A DNA stretch of 27,832 bases from Prado023 sp964638055 (GTDB lineage Bacteria > Actinomycetota > Actinomycetes > S36-B12 > CAIYMF01), in the NCBI GenBank assembly GCA_964638055.1, contig CAZWXF010000030.1, forward strand, positions 1 through 27,832, in the 5' to 3' direction. A program made the position numbers and the translations under genes. Numbering within the stretch: position 1 is the stretch's first letter; each line of letters begins with the position of its first letter. A model generated the notes under the pieces. The model was not told the DNA's origin. It did no database searches and worked only from the letters and a program-made list of their open reading frames with translations. This document shows, piece after piece, positions 1 through 7,273 of the stretch.

Positions 1-57
1 GCTCGACCGGCGGGGTCTCGACAGGCTCGGGTCTCGACGGGCTCGACCGGCGGGGGG
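1..57. repeat. Intergenic repeat, GTCTCGAC/GCTCGAC family
   Basis: The block GCTCGACCGGCGGG occurs at 1-14 and again at 41-54, and GTCTCGAC occurs at 15-22 and 31-38. The 22-nt core at 31-52 reappears exactly, as its reverse complement, at 27790-27811. This repeat lies directly downstream of the stop codon of the first minus-strand gene. Its extent to the left is cut by the window edge. Confidence 0.75.
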
Positions 58-2166
58 TCAGAGAGGGCGGATGCGCTCCTTGGTCGGTGCCAGCCCCGTG
101 GGTCGGGTGCCCGCGCGTTCCAACCACCGGACGAGCTGGCGATGGACGGTGTCCGCGCCGTGCAGCCGGCCCCCGGGCCCGAGCAGGTCCTCGTCGACGG
201 ACCAGTCCGCCGGGTGCACGAGCACGGCCCGCACCTGCCAGCCGCCCACCCCGCCGTGGCAGCCGACGAGCTCCTCGAACGCGGCGACCTCGTCGAGCTC
301 CGGGTCGTACATCGAGTTCAGGTAGATGTCCGGGGCGTTCGGGAAGCCGATGGCCCGTGCGAAGTCGGCCACCGCCCCAGGTCCGAAGGCCGCGACCGGC
401 GACTCGCCCTCCACATCACCCGTGGTCAGGTCGTGGACGCCGTGCTTGCCCATCGCCAGCGCGTGGCCGTCGCCGGTCCGCACCACGGCGAACTCGATCC
501 CCGGGTGGGCGACCAGCGCCCGGACAAGGCCCGGGTACCGCTCGGCAAGGTCCTCGAGGGTGAGCTGGCCCGGTATCCCGGCGAACCAGATGCCCCCGAG
601 GTTGCCCGACCCCACCACGACCAGGTCGTCCGCCCCGGCATCGGCGGCGTTGATGGCCTCGTGCTCGGCGCCGGAGGGTCCCAGGGCGGCCACGCCGTCG
701 ACCTCCCTGTTGGCCATCCGGCGGCGCGCGAAGGCCGCGACCCGACCCGACTGCGACATCCACTGCTCCAGGGCTGCGTTCACCGGACCCCAGCCCTCGA
801 CCGCGGACGTCGCCGCGTACACGGCCGCCTCGCCGCCCATCAGATCGCGGACCACATCCTCCAGGCGGACCCCGTACCGCTGCAGGAAGGTCGCCCCCTG
901 CGACTGGCCGTGGTCGGAGACGATCACGAACCGATAGGGACGGGGCGCGTGCGTGGCTGCCTGCTCCAGGAACGCCAGCGTCCGGTCCACCCCCTCTACC
1001 GAGCGCAGCGACTCCGCGCGCAGGATGCCCGCGTGGTGGGCCACCTCGTCGTAGTCGACGTAGTCGGCGTACAGGGTCGGGGCGCCGGCCATCATCCCCT
1101 GCACGAGGATCGCGCTGTTCAGGTCGCGCAGCATGACGTTCGTGAGGCCGCGCAGCGCCATGAACTCCACGCCCCGGTGGATCCGCGGCTCGATGCGATG
1201 AGCGCGCTGGACGCGGCGCTGGTACACCTCCTTGACCATCTCACCGAACGTCAGGACGACCGAGCGCCCGAAGCCCGACTCGTGGACGAAGAAGCTGGAG
1301 AACGACGACGCCGGCCCGACGCCGCGCACCCCCTGACCCATCGAGCTCATCACCATGACCCGGCGCTCGGCATCGCCGGAGAACAGGTTCCCCACGCTCC
1401 ACCCACCGCCTGCCAGCAGGCCGGTCCCGTCCGAGATCCGCTCCTCCATGATCGCGGCGTCGGGCGGGTGGTTGGCGACCAGCAACCGCCCCAGGGACTT
1501 CTCGTACCACCGGAACGCCGGCATGGCCTCGGTGTGCCCGTGCAGGAGACCTGCCTGGGAGACAGGGGTGGTGCAGGGGACCTGCACGTCCCATTCGGTC
1601 CACTGGTGGGACCCACTTCGGACCCACCGGGAGAGGGTGGGCAGGGTGCCCGCCTTGATCCCCTGATCCAGCACCGGCCCGGGCAGCCCGTCGATCTGGA
1701 CGAACACGACACCCGGCACGTCGGTCGGCTCCACGGGCCCGGCCGCCCGGCGGCCGTCGCGGATCAGCCGGGCGACGAACACGTCGTCGGAGTCCGACAC
1801 CAGCAGCCAGGCCAGGGCCGCCCCGACCATCGAGAAGATCCACGAGGCGATCAGGATGTCCAGCCACCCCGAGGTCTCGATCCCCGGTGCCAGCGAGAGG
1901 GTCAGGCTCATCACGATGGCATTGGCGAACAGCGCCAGCAGCACCGCCCCGGTCCACCCCAGCGGCCGGGTGGCAGCGATCATGGCGGGGCGCAGGACCG
2001 CGCCGACCAGCCCGTAGATCACGACCGCCAGCACGACCTCCACGTCGTCGTTCACGGAGATCCCGGGCGAGAGCCCCAACGTGATGCCCAGCACGAGCGA
2101 TCCAACGAGGACCTGGACGACGAAGTCCCGGACGACCCTCCCCCACCGGACCGGCCGCCCCATCAC
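58..2166 (-). CDS. Membrane-anchored alkaline phosphatase superfamily protein (holin-like N-terminus, phosphodiesterase C-terminus)
   Basis: The 702-residue protein has four hydrophobic segments at about residues 14-36, 42-63, 70-95 and 101-123, resembling the small phage-holin-IV-like membrane domain. A soluble domain of the type I phosphodiesterase/alkaline phosphatase superfamily begins near residue 150. Visible metal and catalytic positions are Asp159 in QIDG, the nucleophile candidates Thr199/Thr200 in VPCTTPVSQAG, Asp371/Asp373 with His377/His378 in VDYDEVAHH, and Asp418-His419 in SDHGQ. It probably hydrolyses a phosphoester or phosphodiester; the substrate cannot be told, and neither can the side of the membrane. 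The gene overlaps the upstream metallo-hydrolase stop by 4 nt (GTGA), so the pair is translationally coupled. An ATG directly follows the GTG at 2166, so the start could be 3 nt later. Confidence 0.85.
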   Translation of the reverse strand: MMGRPVRWGRVVRDFVVQVLVGSLVLGITLGLSPGISVNDDVEVVLAVVIYGLVGAVLRPAMIAATRPLGWTGAVLLALFANAIVMSLTLSLAPGIETSGWLDILIASWIFSMVGAALAWLLVSDSDDVFVARLIRDGRRAAGPVEPTDVPGVVFVQIDGLPGPVLDQGIKAGTLPTLSRWVRSGSHQWTEWDVQVPCTTPVSQAGLLHGHTEAMPAFRWYEKSLGRLLVANHPPDAAIMEERISDGTGLLAGGGWSVGNLFSGDAERRVMVMSSMGQGVRGVGPASSFSSFFVHESGFGRSVVLTFGEMVKEVYQRRVQRAHRIEPRIHRGVEFMALRGLTNVMLRDLNSAILVQGMMAGAPTLYADYVDYDEVAHHAGILRAESLRSVEGVDRTLAFLEQAATHAPRPYRFVIVSDHGQSQGATFLQRYGVRLEDVVRDLMGGEAAVYAATSAVEGWGPVNAALEQWMSQSGRVAAFARRRMANREVDGVAALGPSGAEHEAINAADAGADDLVVVGSGNLGGIWFAGIPGQLTLEDLAERYPGLVRALVAHPGIEFAVVRTGDGHALAMGKHGVHDLTTGDVEGESPVAAFGPGAVADFARAIGFPNAPDIYLNSMYDPELDEVAAFEELVGCHGGVGGWQVRAVLVHPADWSVDEDLLGPGGRLHGADTVHRQLVRWLERAGTRPTGLAPTKERIRPL

Positions 2167-2939
2167 TGGCCGAACCTCACGACGTCGCCAGGCTCCGTGA
2201 GCAGCACGCGGCAGTCGGGGGCGAGCCGCGCGGCCTCCTCGCGGAACCGCCGGGGCGGTTCGTGCAGGACCGCCGCCACCCGCGGCCCGGCGCGGCGCAT
2301 GCCCAGCGGGAACAGCGTGCCCCAGTGGATCGGAACTGCGAACCGCGGGCGCAGCAGGGTCAGCGCCTCCGCCGCGCGCACCGGGTCCAGATGCCCGGGG
2401 CCGAGGTTGGGGCCCCAGCCCCAGACCGGCAGGAGCGCCACGTCAAGAGCACGATGCAGCCGCGCCATCCCGGCGAAGATGTCGGTGTCCCCGGCGAAGT
2501 AGACGCCCGTTCCGCCGGCCTCGATGACGTATCCGACGGCCCGCGCGCGGGGACCGAACGGAGTCCTGCGACCGTCGTGGACCGCGGGTGTGGCCCGCAC
2601 GACGAGCTCGCCCGACCTCGCCGGTGACCAGACCTGGCCCGGCTCCAGCTCGACGACGCAGCCGAAGCCCAGGCGCCGGAGGAACCCGCCCGCGCCGGCA
2701 GGCACCAGGATCGTCAGATCCCGGGGCAGTCCCCGCAGGCTCGGCAGGTCGGTGTGGTCATGGTGCAGGTGCGAGAGAAGGACAGCATCGAGGCCCGCAC
2801 CCAGGCCGGCCGGCTCACCCGGTGCGACGCGGCCCAGGAAGGCCAGCCGGTCGCGCAGCACCGGATCGGTGAGCAGCCGGAATCCCGCCAGCTCGACCAG
2901 GACCGTCGCGTGGCCCAGGAACCGCAGGGAGGGCAGCAC
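2163..2939 (-). CDS. Metallo-beta-lactamase-fold hydrolase (UlaG-like)
   Basis: The 258-residue protein has the HxHxDH metal motif as HLHHDH at residues 57-62, preceded by LLTDPVL and VLLS strands typical of the fold. A later FAGDTD segment supplies the bridging aspartate and AVPIHWGTLFP a further histidine. It resembles the UlaG/YycJ-like group that includes N-acyl-phosphatidylethanolamine phospholipase D and lactonase relatives; the reaction is not deducible. Translation starts at a GTG (2937-2939). The stop overlaps the start of the membrane phosphatase-like gene, suggesting that the two hydrolases act on related substrates or the same pathway. That functional link is inference. Confidence 0.85.
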   Translation of the reverse strand: MLPSLRFLGHATVLVELAGFRLLTDPVLRDRLAFLGRVAPGEPAGLGAGLDAVLLSHLHHDHTDLPSLRGLPRDLTILVPAGAGGFLRRLGFGCVVELEPGQVWSPARSGELVVRATPAVHDGRRTPFGPRARAVGYVIEAGGTGVYFAGDTDIFAGMARLHRALDVALLPVWGWGPNLGPGHLDPVRAAEALTLLRPRFAVPIHWGTLFPLGMRRAGPRVAAVLHEPPRRFREEAARLAPDCRVLLTEPGDVVRFGQ

Positions 2940-3004
2940 CGCGCGAGCGTATCGGCCGACCCAGCCATCGAGCAGCGATGCCCGGGCCCCGCGCTCAGCT
3001 GACC

Positions 3005-3035
3005 GCAGGGCCGATCAGCCGGCAGGGCCGATCAG
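3005..3035. repeat. 14-bp direct repeat (GCAGGGCCGATCAG), two copies
   Basis: GCAGGGCCGATCAG is present at 3005-3018 and 3022-3035, period 17. The second copy contains the stop codon (3032-3034) of the transglycosylase-like gene. It probably arose by local duplication; no function is evident. Confidence 0.6.
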
Positions 3036-3949
3036 TACCAGTTGTGCCCTCGCCAGAACGCCCAGGCCTTGCACGGAGTCCCGTATCGGCTCTTGATGTA
3101 GCGCGCACCGACCTCGATCTGCTTGCGCGGACTGCCCATGTACTCGGACTTGTTCAGCCCGTGCTTGCTCCACTCGACCGACGAGGTCTGCGGGATGCCG
3201 TGGTACTTCCCGTTCGGGTTGGAGACCCAGTAGCGCCAGTTGCTCTCGCGCTCCCACATCTGCGACAGGCACCGGAACTGCGCGGATCCCCACTTGTACT
3301 TGACCTTGATGTAGGCCCTGGCGAACCGCTTGCTGGCAGCAGGGGAGCCGGCACGAGGCAGCGACCTCGAGGCGGCCTTCTCGGCCGCCCGTCGCTTCGC
3401 CGCAGCTGCCTTCCGCTTCTCGGCCGCCGCCTTCTTCGCGGCCAGGCGCCTGGCGTGTGCCACCTCGATCGCCGCGAAGGTGCGGGCGTCGACGACACCG
3501 TTCACCGGTAGGTCGGCCTTGCGCTGGACCTTGCGGACCTTCTTGCGCGTGGCCTTGTTGAAGCGGCCCGTCGCCTTGACGTGCAGCAGCTTCTGCAGCA
3601 TGCGGACCTCGGCACCCCTGTCGCCGTAGGCCAGGACCTCGGCCGGTGCTGCCGCGGGGGCGGCACGCGGAGCCACTGCGAGGGCAGGTGCCCTGACCAG
3701 CGCCGGGCTGACGGTCGGGGGGGCAGCGGGCGCGGCCGGAGCCGCTGCCGCCGCAGATGGGCTGGAAGCCGGCTGTGCGGACCTAGGTTGCGCCGATCCT
3801 GTCCGCGCCGGGTCCGACGCCGTCCCATCCGCGGCGGCCGCAGCCGCGCTGAGCGGGACCGCGCTGGCCGAGGGGGCGGAGACGAGCAACGCCCCCGCCA
3901 CGCAACTCACCGCCAGGGTGCGGGCCGGGCTCAGTCGCGTCATGGACAT
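3032..3949 (-). CDS. Secreted peptidoglycan-binding and lytic transglycosylase-like protein
   Basis: The 305-residue protein has a signal peptide (basic MTRLSPAR, hydrophobic VAGALLVSA, cleavage likely after ASA near residue 30) and then an Ala/Pro/Ser-rich linker. A peptidoglycan_binding_1 domain lies at about residues 105-165 (YGDRGAEVRMLQKLL, NGVVDARTF), followed by a Lys/Ala/Arg-rich helical linker. The C-terminal domain of about 95 residues (SQMWERESNW, YHGIPQTSS, QIEVGARYIKSRYGTPCKAW) is like the transglycosylase/aggregation-promoting-factor family. In this domain the Glu of WERESNW is the likely catalytic acid. It should act outside the cell on peptidoglycan. The start is ATG at 3949 or 3943; neither has a strong ribosome site. 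Two CRP/GlxR-like palindromes lie 64-156 bp upstream. That matches the known control of actinobacterial Rpf-type wall hydrolases by Crp/GlxR, but here it is inference. Confidence 0.87.
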   Translation of the reverse strand: MSMTRLSPARTLAVSCVAGALLVSAPSASAVPLSAAAAAADGTASDPARTGSAQPRSAQPASSPSAAAAAPAAPAAPPTVSPALVRAPALAVAPRAAPAAAPAEVLAYGDRGAEVRMLQKLLHVKATGRFNKATRKKVRKVQRKADLPVNGVVDARTFAAIEVAHARRLAAKKAAAEKRKAAAAKRRAAEKAASRSLPRAGSPAASKRFARAYIKVKYKWGSAQFRCLSQMWERESNWRYWVSNPNGKYHGIPQTSSVEWSKHGLNKSEYMGSPRKQIEVGARYIKSRYGTPCKAWAFWRGHNWY

Positions 3950-4012
3950 GAGAGCGTGCCAGCGCCCGGCGGATCAAAGCCAACGGGCGTTTTCCACAAG
4001 ACACGCCGGTAT

Positions 4013-4028
4013 CGTGACATATCTCACA
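4013..4028. promoter_or_regulatory. CRP/GlxR-like binding site 1
   Basis: CGTGACATATCTCACA matches the CRP/GlxR consensus TGTGA-NNTANN-TCACA at nine of ten half-site positions and has the central TA. It lies 64 bp upstream of the transglycosylase-like start codon. In Corynebacterium GlxR and mycobacterial Crp bind such sites and control resuscitation-promoting factor genes. Whether activator or repressor here cannot be read without a mapped promoter. Confidence 0.65.
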
Positions 4029-4046
4029 CACAAATGCGACTGAATC

Positions 4047-4056
4047 CGGATATCCG
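4047..4056. promoter_or_regulatory. 10-nt palindrome CGGATATCCG in the transglycosylase promoter region
   Basis: CGGATATCCG is a perfect inverted repeat between the two CRP/GlxR-like sites. It could be half of an additional operator, but it is short enough to occur by chance. Confidence 0.25.
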
Positions 4057-4089
4057 TCGACATTTCCGGCAAGCGGCCACCCTGGTATG

Positions 4090-4105
4090 AGTGACATAGC
4101 CCACA
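4090..4105. promoter_or_regulatory. CRP/GlxR-like binding site 2
   Basis: AGTGACATAGCCCACA keeps the central TA and eight of ten half-site bases of TGTGA-N6-TCACA. It is 77 bp from site 1, about seven helical turns, so both would face a similar side of the helix. It is weaker than site 1; the pairing raises the chance that both are real. Confidence 0.45.
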
Positions 4106-4125
4106 TGACGACGAGTCCGGATGAG

Positions 4126-4148
4126 GGCCGTTCGCCCGGGAACGGGCC
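4126..4148 (-). terminator. Hairpin downstream of phoH
   Basis: CCGTTC at 4128-4133 pairs with GAACGG at 4140-4145 around a 6-nt loop, and two further G-C pairs form with one bulge. It begins 14 nt after the PhoH stop codon on the minus strand. There is no T-tract, as is common for actinobacterial terminators. Confidence 0.45.
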
Positions 4149-4162
4149 AGAGCCTCCCCGGA

Positions 4163-5491
4163 TCAGAGGTCGTCGAGCAGTTCCGTGACCAGCGCCGCGA
4201 TCGGCGATCGCTCGCTGCGGTTGAGCGTCACGTGGGCGAAGAGCGGATGGCCCTTGAGCTTCTCCACGACCGCAGCGATGCCGTCGAAGCGGCCGACCCG
4301 TAGGTTGTCACGCTGACCCACGTCGTGGGTGAGCACGACACGCGAGCCCCGGCCGATGCGCGAGAGCACCGTGAGCAGCACATTGCGCTCCAAGGACTGC
4401 GCCTCGTCGACGATCACGAAGGCGTCGTGCAGCGACCTGCCTCGGATGTGGGTCAGCGGAAGCACCTCGAGCATGCCGCGGTCCAGCACCTCGTCAACGA
4501 CGTTCTCGTTCGTCACGGCGCTCAGGGTGTCGAACACCGCCTGACCCCAGGGCGTCATCTTCTCGTGCTCGCCACCGGGCAGGTAGCCGAGCTCCTGGCC
4601 ACCCACGGCGAAGAGGGGGCGGAAGACCATGATCCGCCGGTGCGCGCGCCGCTCCAGGACGGCATCCAGGCCGGCGCACAGGGCGAGGGCGCTCTTGCCC
4701 GTGCCGGCACGGCCGCCCAGGCTCACGATCCCCACGTCAGGGTCGAGCAGGAGGTCCAGGGCGATCCGCTGCTCGGCGGAGCGTCCGTGCAGCCCGAAGG
4801 CGTCGCGGTCCCCACGGACCAGTCTGAGCATCTTGTCCGGCGTGACCCTGGCCAGGGCCGAGCCACGATCAGAGAGCAGCACGACGCCGCTGTTGCACAC
4901 GAGGTCCCGCGTCTCGGCGCAGTCGATGGTGTCGTGGGTGTAGAGGTCGTTGATCACCTCGGCGCCCACCTCTACCTCGACGACGCCCGTCCAGCCCGAG
5001 GTCACCACCAGCTCGGCGCGGTACTCCTCGGCGGCCAGCCCGATCGTGGCCGCCTTGACCCGCAGCGGCAGGTCCTTGCTGACGACCGTCACGTCACGGC
5101 CCTCGGCCGCGAGGTTCCGGGCCACGGCCAGTATCCGGGTGTCGTTGTCCCCCAGCGCCATGCCCGAGGGCAGCCGGCCGGTGTCCGAGTGGTTGAGCTC
5201 GACACGCAGGGTTCCTCCCTCGGGCGTGACGACCATGCGCTCGTCGAGGCGGCCATGGCGCAGGCGCAGGTCCTCCAGGGCCCCGAGCGCCTCGCGGGCG
5301 AAGTAGCCCAGCTCGGGGTGGGTCCGCTTGGCCTCGAGCTCCATCACGACGACCAGGGGAAGCACGACGTCGTGCTCGGCGAAGCGGTACAGCGCCTTGG
5401 GGTGGGAGAGCAGGACCGAGGTGTCGATCACGTAGGTCCGCAGGGCGGAGCCGCGGACGTGGCGGTCCATCTGCCCAGGTGCGGTGGGCAC
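4163..5491 (-). CDS. PIN domain–PhoH family ATPase
   Basis: The 442-residue protein has an N-terminal PIN ribonuclease domain: YVIDTSVLL with Asp23, the GDNDTR acidic segment near residue 117, and VVSKDLPLR with Asp140. The C-terminal PhoH ATPase has a Walker A GRAGTGKS (Lys266), a Walker B VDEAQS (362-365) and a RNRSE-like tail (TLNRSERSP). PIN-PhoH proteins (PhoH2 type) are described as RNA-unwinding and RNA-cleaving enzymes, often studied as toxin-like RNases. I chose GTG at 5489-5491 because GGAGG lies 5 nt upstream; a longer reading to 5584 has no such site. ATG at 5468-5470 is a second choice. It is a single gene, with a hairpin just downstream. Confidence 0.9.
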   Translation of the reverse strand: MPTAPGQMDRHVRGSALRTYVIDTSVLLSHPKALYRFAEHDVVLPLVVVMELEAKRTHPELGYFAREALGALEDLRLRHGRLDERMVVTPEGGTLRVELNHSDTGRLPSGMALGDNDTRILAVARNLAAEGRDVTVVSKDLPLRVKAATIGLAAEEYRAELVVTSGWTGVVEVEVGAEVINDLYTHDTIDCAETRDLVCNSGVVLLSDRGSALARVTPDKMLRLVRGDRDAFGLHGRSAEQRIALDLLLDPDVGIVSLGGRAGTGKSALALCAGLDAVLERRAHRRIMVFRPLFAVGGQELGYLPGGEHEKMTPWGQAVFDTLSAVTNENVVDEVLDRGMLEVLPLTHIRGRSLHDAFVIVDEAQSLERNVLLTVLSRIGRGSRVVLTHDVGQRDNLRVGRFDGIAAVVEKLKGHPLFAHVTLNRSERSPIAALVTELLDDL

Positions 5492-5682
5492 AGATGCCTC
5501 CAGCAGAGATTCGCCAGGGGCGCTCGGGTGCGCACCCGGTCGACTCGACCCTAACCCCGCGCTCCCCCAAGGGGGCCCTGACACGCGCGGGGGCCGGCGG
5601 GGCCCGCCCGGGCGGCACGGGTGGCCGAGCTCCCGCTCGACTGGCGCTCACCGTGCCGCCTGGCCGCTCGCCCCCTGATGGA

Positions 5683-6444
5683 TCAGGCGCCGTAGCGTCG
5701 CTCCCTCGCTGCGTAGTCGCGCAGCGCCCGGAGGAAGTCGACGCGGCGGAAGTCGGGCCAGTAGGCCTCGCAGAACCAGAACTCGGAGTGGGCGGACTGC
5801 CAGAGCAGGAACCCGGAGAGCCGCTGCTCCCCTGACGTGCGAATGACGAGGTCCGGGTCGGGCTGGCCGCGGGTGTAGAGGTGGGCCGCGATGTGCTCGA
5901 CGTCCAGGACCGCTGCGAGGTCGGTCAGAGAGGTCCCGGCCGAGGCGTGCTCCTGAAGGAGGGCCCGAACGGCGTCGACGAGCTCCTGGCGACCGCCGTA
6001 CCCGATGGCGACGTTCACCGTCATGCCGCGGTTGAGCGCGGTGCGCTCCTGCGCCGAGGCCAGCACCTGGCGCGTGCGCTCGGGCAGCAGGTCCGCGGAT
6101 CCGACGTGACGCACGACCCAGCGACCGCTGTCGGCCAGCGATCTGACCGCATCCTCGATGATCCGAAGCAGGGGATCAAGCTCCGATCGCGAGCGCATGA
6201 GGTTGTCCGTGCTCAGCAGCCACAGCGTGACCACCTCGACGTGGACCTCGTCGCACCATCCCAGGAACTCCTCGATCTTGGCTGCGCCTGCTCGATGGCC
6301 GGCGGCACTCGATGATCCCTGCTCGCTGGCCCAGCGACGGTTCCCGTCCAGGATGACCCCGACGTGACGCGGGATGGGAGAGCCGCTCAGCGAGTGCGCG
6401 AGGCGCCGCCCGTAAATGCCGTAGACGAGGTCGCCAAGCCTCAT
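5683..6444 (-). CDS. Isoprenyl transferase, cis-prenyl (undecaprenyl/(Z)-farnesyl diphosphate synthase family)
   Basis: The 253-residue protein carries the family hallmark HVGVILDGNRRWA with catalytic Asp33, a middle TLWLLSTDNLMR segment, and the C-terminal RTSGEQRLSGFLLWQ plus EFWF block. These enzymes condense isopentenyl diphosphate in cis onto an allylic diphosphate to make the lipid carrier for wall polymers. The opening MRLGDLVYGIYGRRL and the hemolysin III neighbour match the mycobacterial arrangement of the short-chain (Z)-farnesyl diphosphate synthase, so this may be the short-chain paralogue; product length cannot be read from sequence alone. Start ATG at 6442-6444 has GGGAGG 4 nt upstream. 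The nearest minus-strand gene upstream is hemolysin III. Confidence 0.9.
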   Translation of the reverse strand: MRLGDLVYGIYGRRLAHSLSGSPIPRHVGVILDGNRRWASEQGSSSAAGHRAGAAKIEEFLGWCDEVHVEVVTLWLLSTDNLMRSRSELDPLLRIIEDAVRSLADSGRWVVRHVGSADLLPERTRQVLASAQERTALNRGMTVNVAIGYGGRQELVDAVRALLQEHASAGTSLTDLAAVLDVEHIAAHLYTRGQPDPDLVIRTSGEQRLSGFLLWQSAHSEFWFCEAYWPDFRRVDFLRALRDYAARERRYGA

Positions 6445-6537
6445 CCGGCCTCCCTGTCGAGCGTCCCGAACAGCACCGTGCCGCGACTCTCGGGGCCCGG
6501 CCAGAACCACCCAGCACGGGGTGGCAACCGCGGCAAC

Positions 6538-7263
6538 CTATCGCACCGCGGCGACCACGACCGACGCTGCGAGGAAGTGGCTGAGCCATCCACCGAGGGT
6601 GAAGGAGTGGAACACCTCGTGGAAGCCGAACCACCTCGGTGAGGGGTTGGGCCAGCCGAATGCGAACACGCCAGCCCCGATCGTGTAGAGCACGCCGCCG
6701 AGCAGGATCAGGCCCAGGACCCAGGCCTGCGTCGGTCCCGTGAGCGTCTGGCTGCTCAGGAAGGAGGGCAGGAACATCGCCCCGGCCCAGCCCAGCGCCA
6801 GGTACATGGGCACGAACAGCCAACGGGGTGCGCGGATCCACAGGATTCGGGTGAGGGCGCCACCTGCCGCCCCGAGCCACAGCACGGCGAGCAGGTTGCG
6901 GGCGGGTCCGGGCTCCAGCAGGCCCACGGCGAAAGGCGTGGCCGTGCCGGCGATCACCAGGAAGATGTTCGCATGGTCCCAGCGCTGGAGCATCGCAGTG
7001 ACGCGCGGGGTGAACTGGCCCCGGTGGTAGACCGCAGAGACCACGAACAGCAGGATCGTCGTGACTGCGAAGACCGCCCCTGCCGGGCGCAGGTGGCCCG
7101 GAGACGCACCGACCAGCACCAGGGTGGCCAGCCCGGCGACGGGGGCGGCGACGAGGTGCTGCCAGCCTCGCAGGATCGGCTTGGGGTGGGCGGCACGGTC
7201 CATGAGGCGAGTAAACCGTCCGGGTACGACCTCGGGCAATCCGGCCCGACCCTGCTGGCTCAT
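6538..7263 (-). CDS. Hemolysin III / PAQR family membrane protein
   Basis: The protein is about 241 residues with seven hydrophobic segments and family motifs. These are SAVYHRGQF after the second segment, LQRWDHANIFLVIAGTATPF in the middle, and GFHEVFHSFTLGGWLSHFLA near the C-terminus with the conserved histidines. The PAQR/YqfA family has metal-binding Ser/His/Asp residues and proposed lipid hydrolase or receptor roles; true haemolysis is doubtful. The start is ambiguous: ATG at 7261-7263 lies 10 nt after the exonuclease III stop. An alternative TTG at 7293 would overlap that gene by 20 nt. No strong ribosome site supports either, so coupling to xth is likely. Confidence 0.87.
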   Translation of the reverse strand: MSQQGRAGLPEVVPGRFTRLMDRAAHPKPILRGWQHLVAAPVAGLATLVLVGASPGHLRPAGAVFAVTTILLFVVSAVYHRGQFTPRVTAMLQRWDHANIFLVIAGTATPFAVGLLEPGPARNLLAVLWLGAAGGALTRILWIRAPRWLFVPMYLALGWAGAMFLPSFLSSQTLTGPTQAWVLGLILLGGVLYTIGAGVFAFGWPNPSPRWFGFHEVFHSFTLGGWLSHFLAASVVVAAVR

Positions 7264-7273
7264 GGATGCCAGA

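Noticed and set aside
142..2502. A plus-strand open frame of 786 codons opposite the phosphatase-like gene
   Set aside because: Its translation is low-complexity His/Arg/Pro/Gly and crosses the boundary of two real minus-strand genes; it is a shadow frame.
3950..4162. A ydaO (cyclic di-AMP) riboswitch upstream of the wall hydrolase
   Set aside because: Such riboswitches often precede actinobacterial wall hydrolase genes, so I looked for the conserved elements on the minus strand and did not find them; CRP/GlxR-like sites explain the region better.
5492..5682. A gene in the gap between the prenyl transferase and PhoH
   Set aside because: Only frames that read through both neighbours exist; there is no start with a ribosome site and the composition is that of non-coding DNA. 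It probably holds the phoH promoter.
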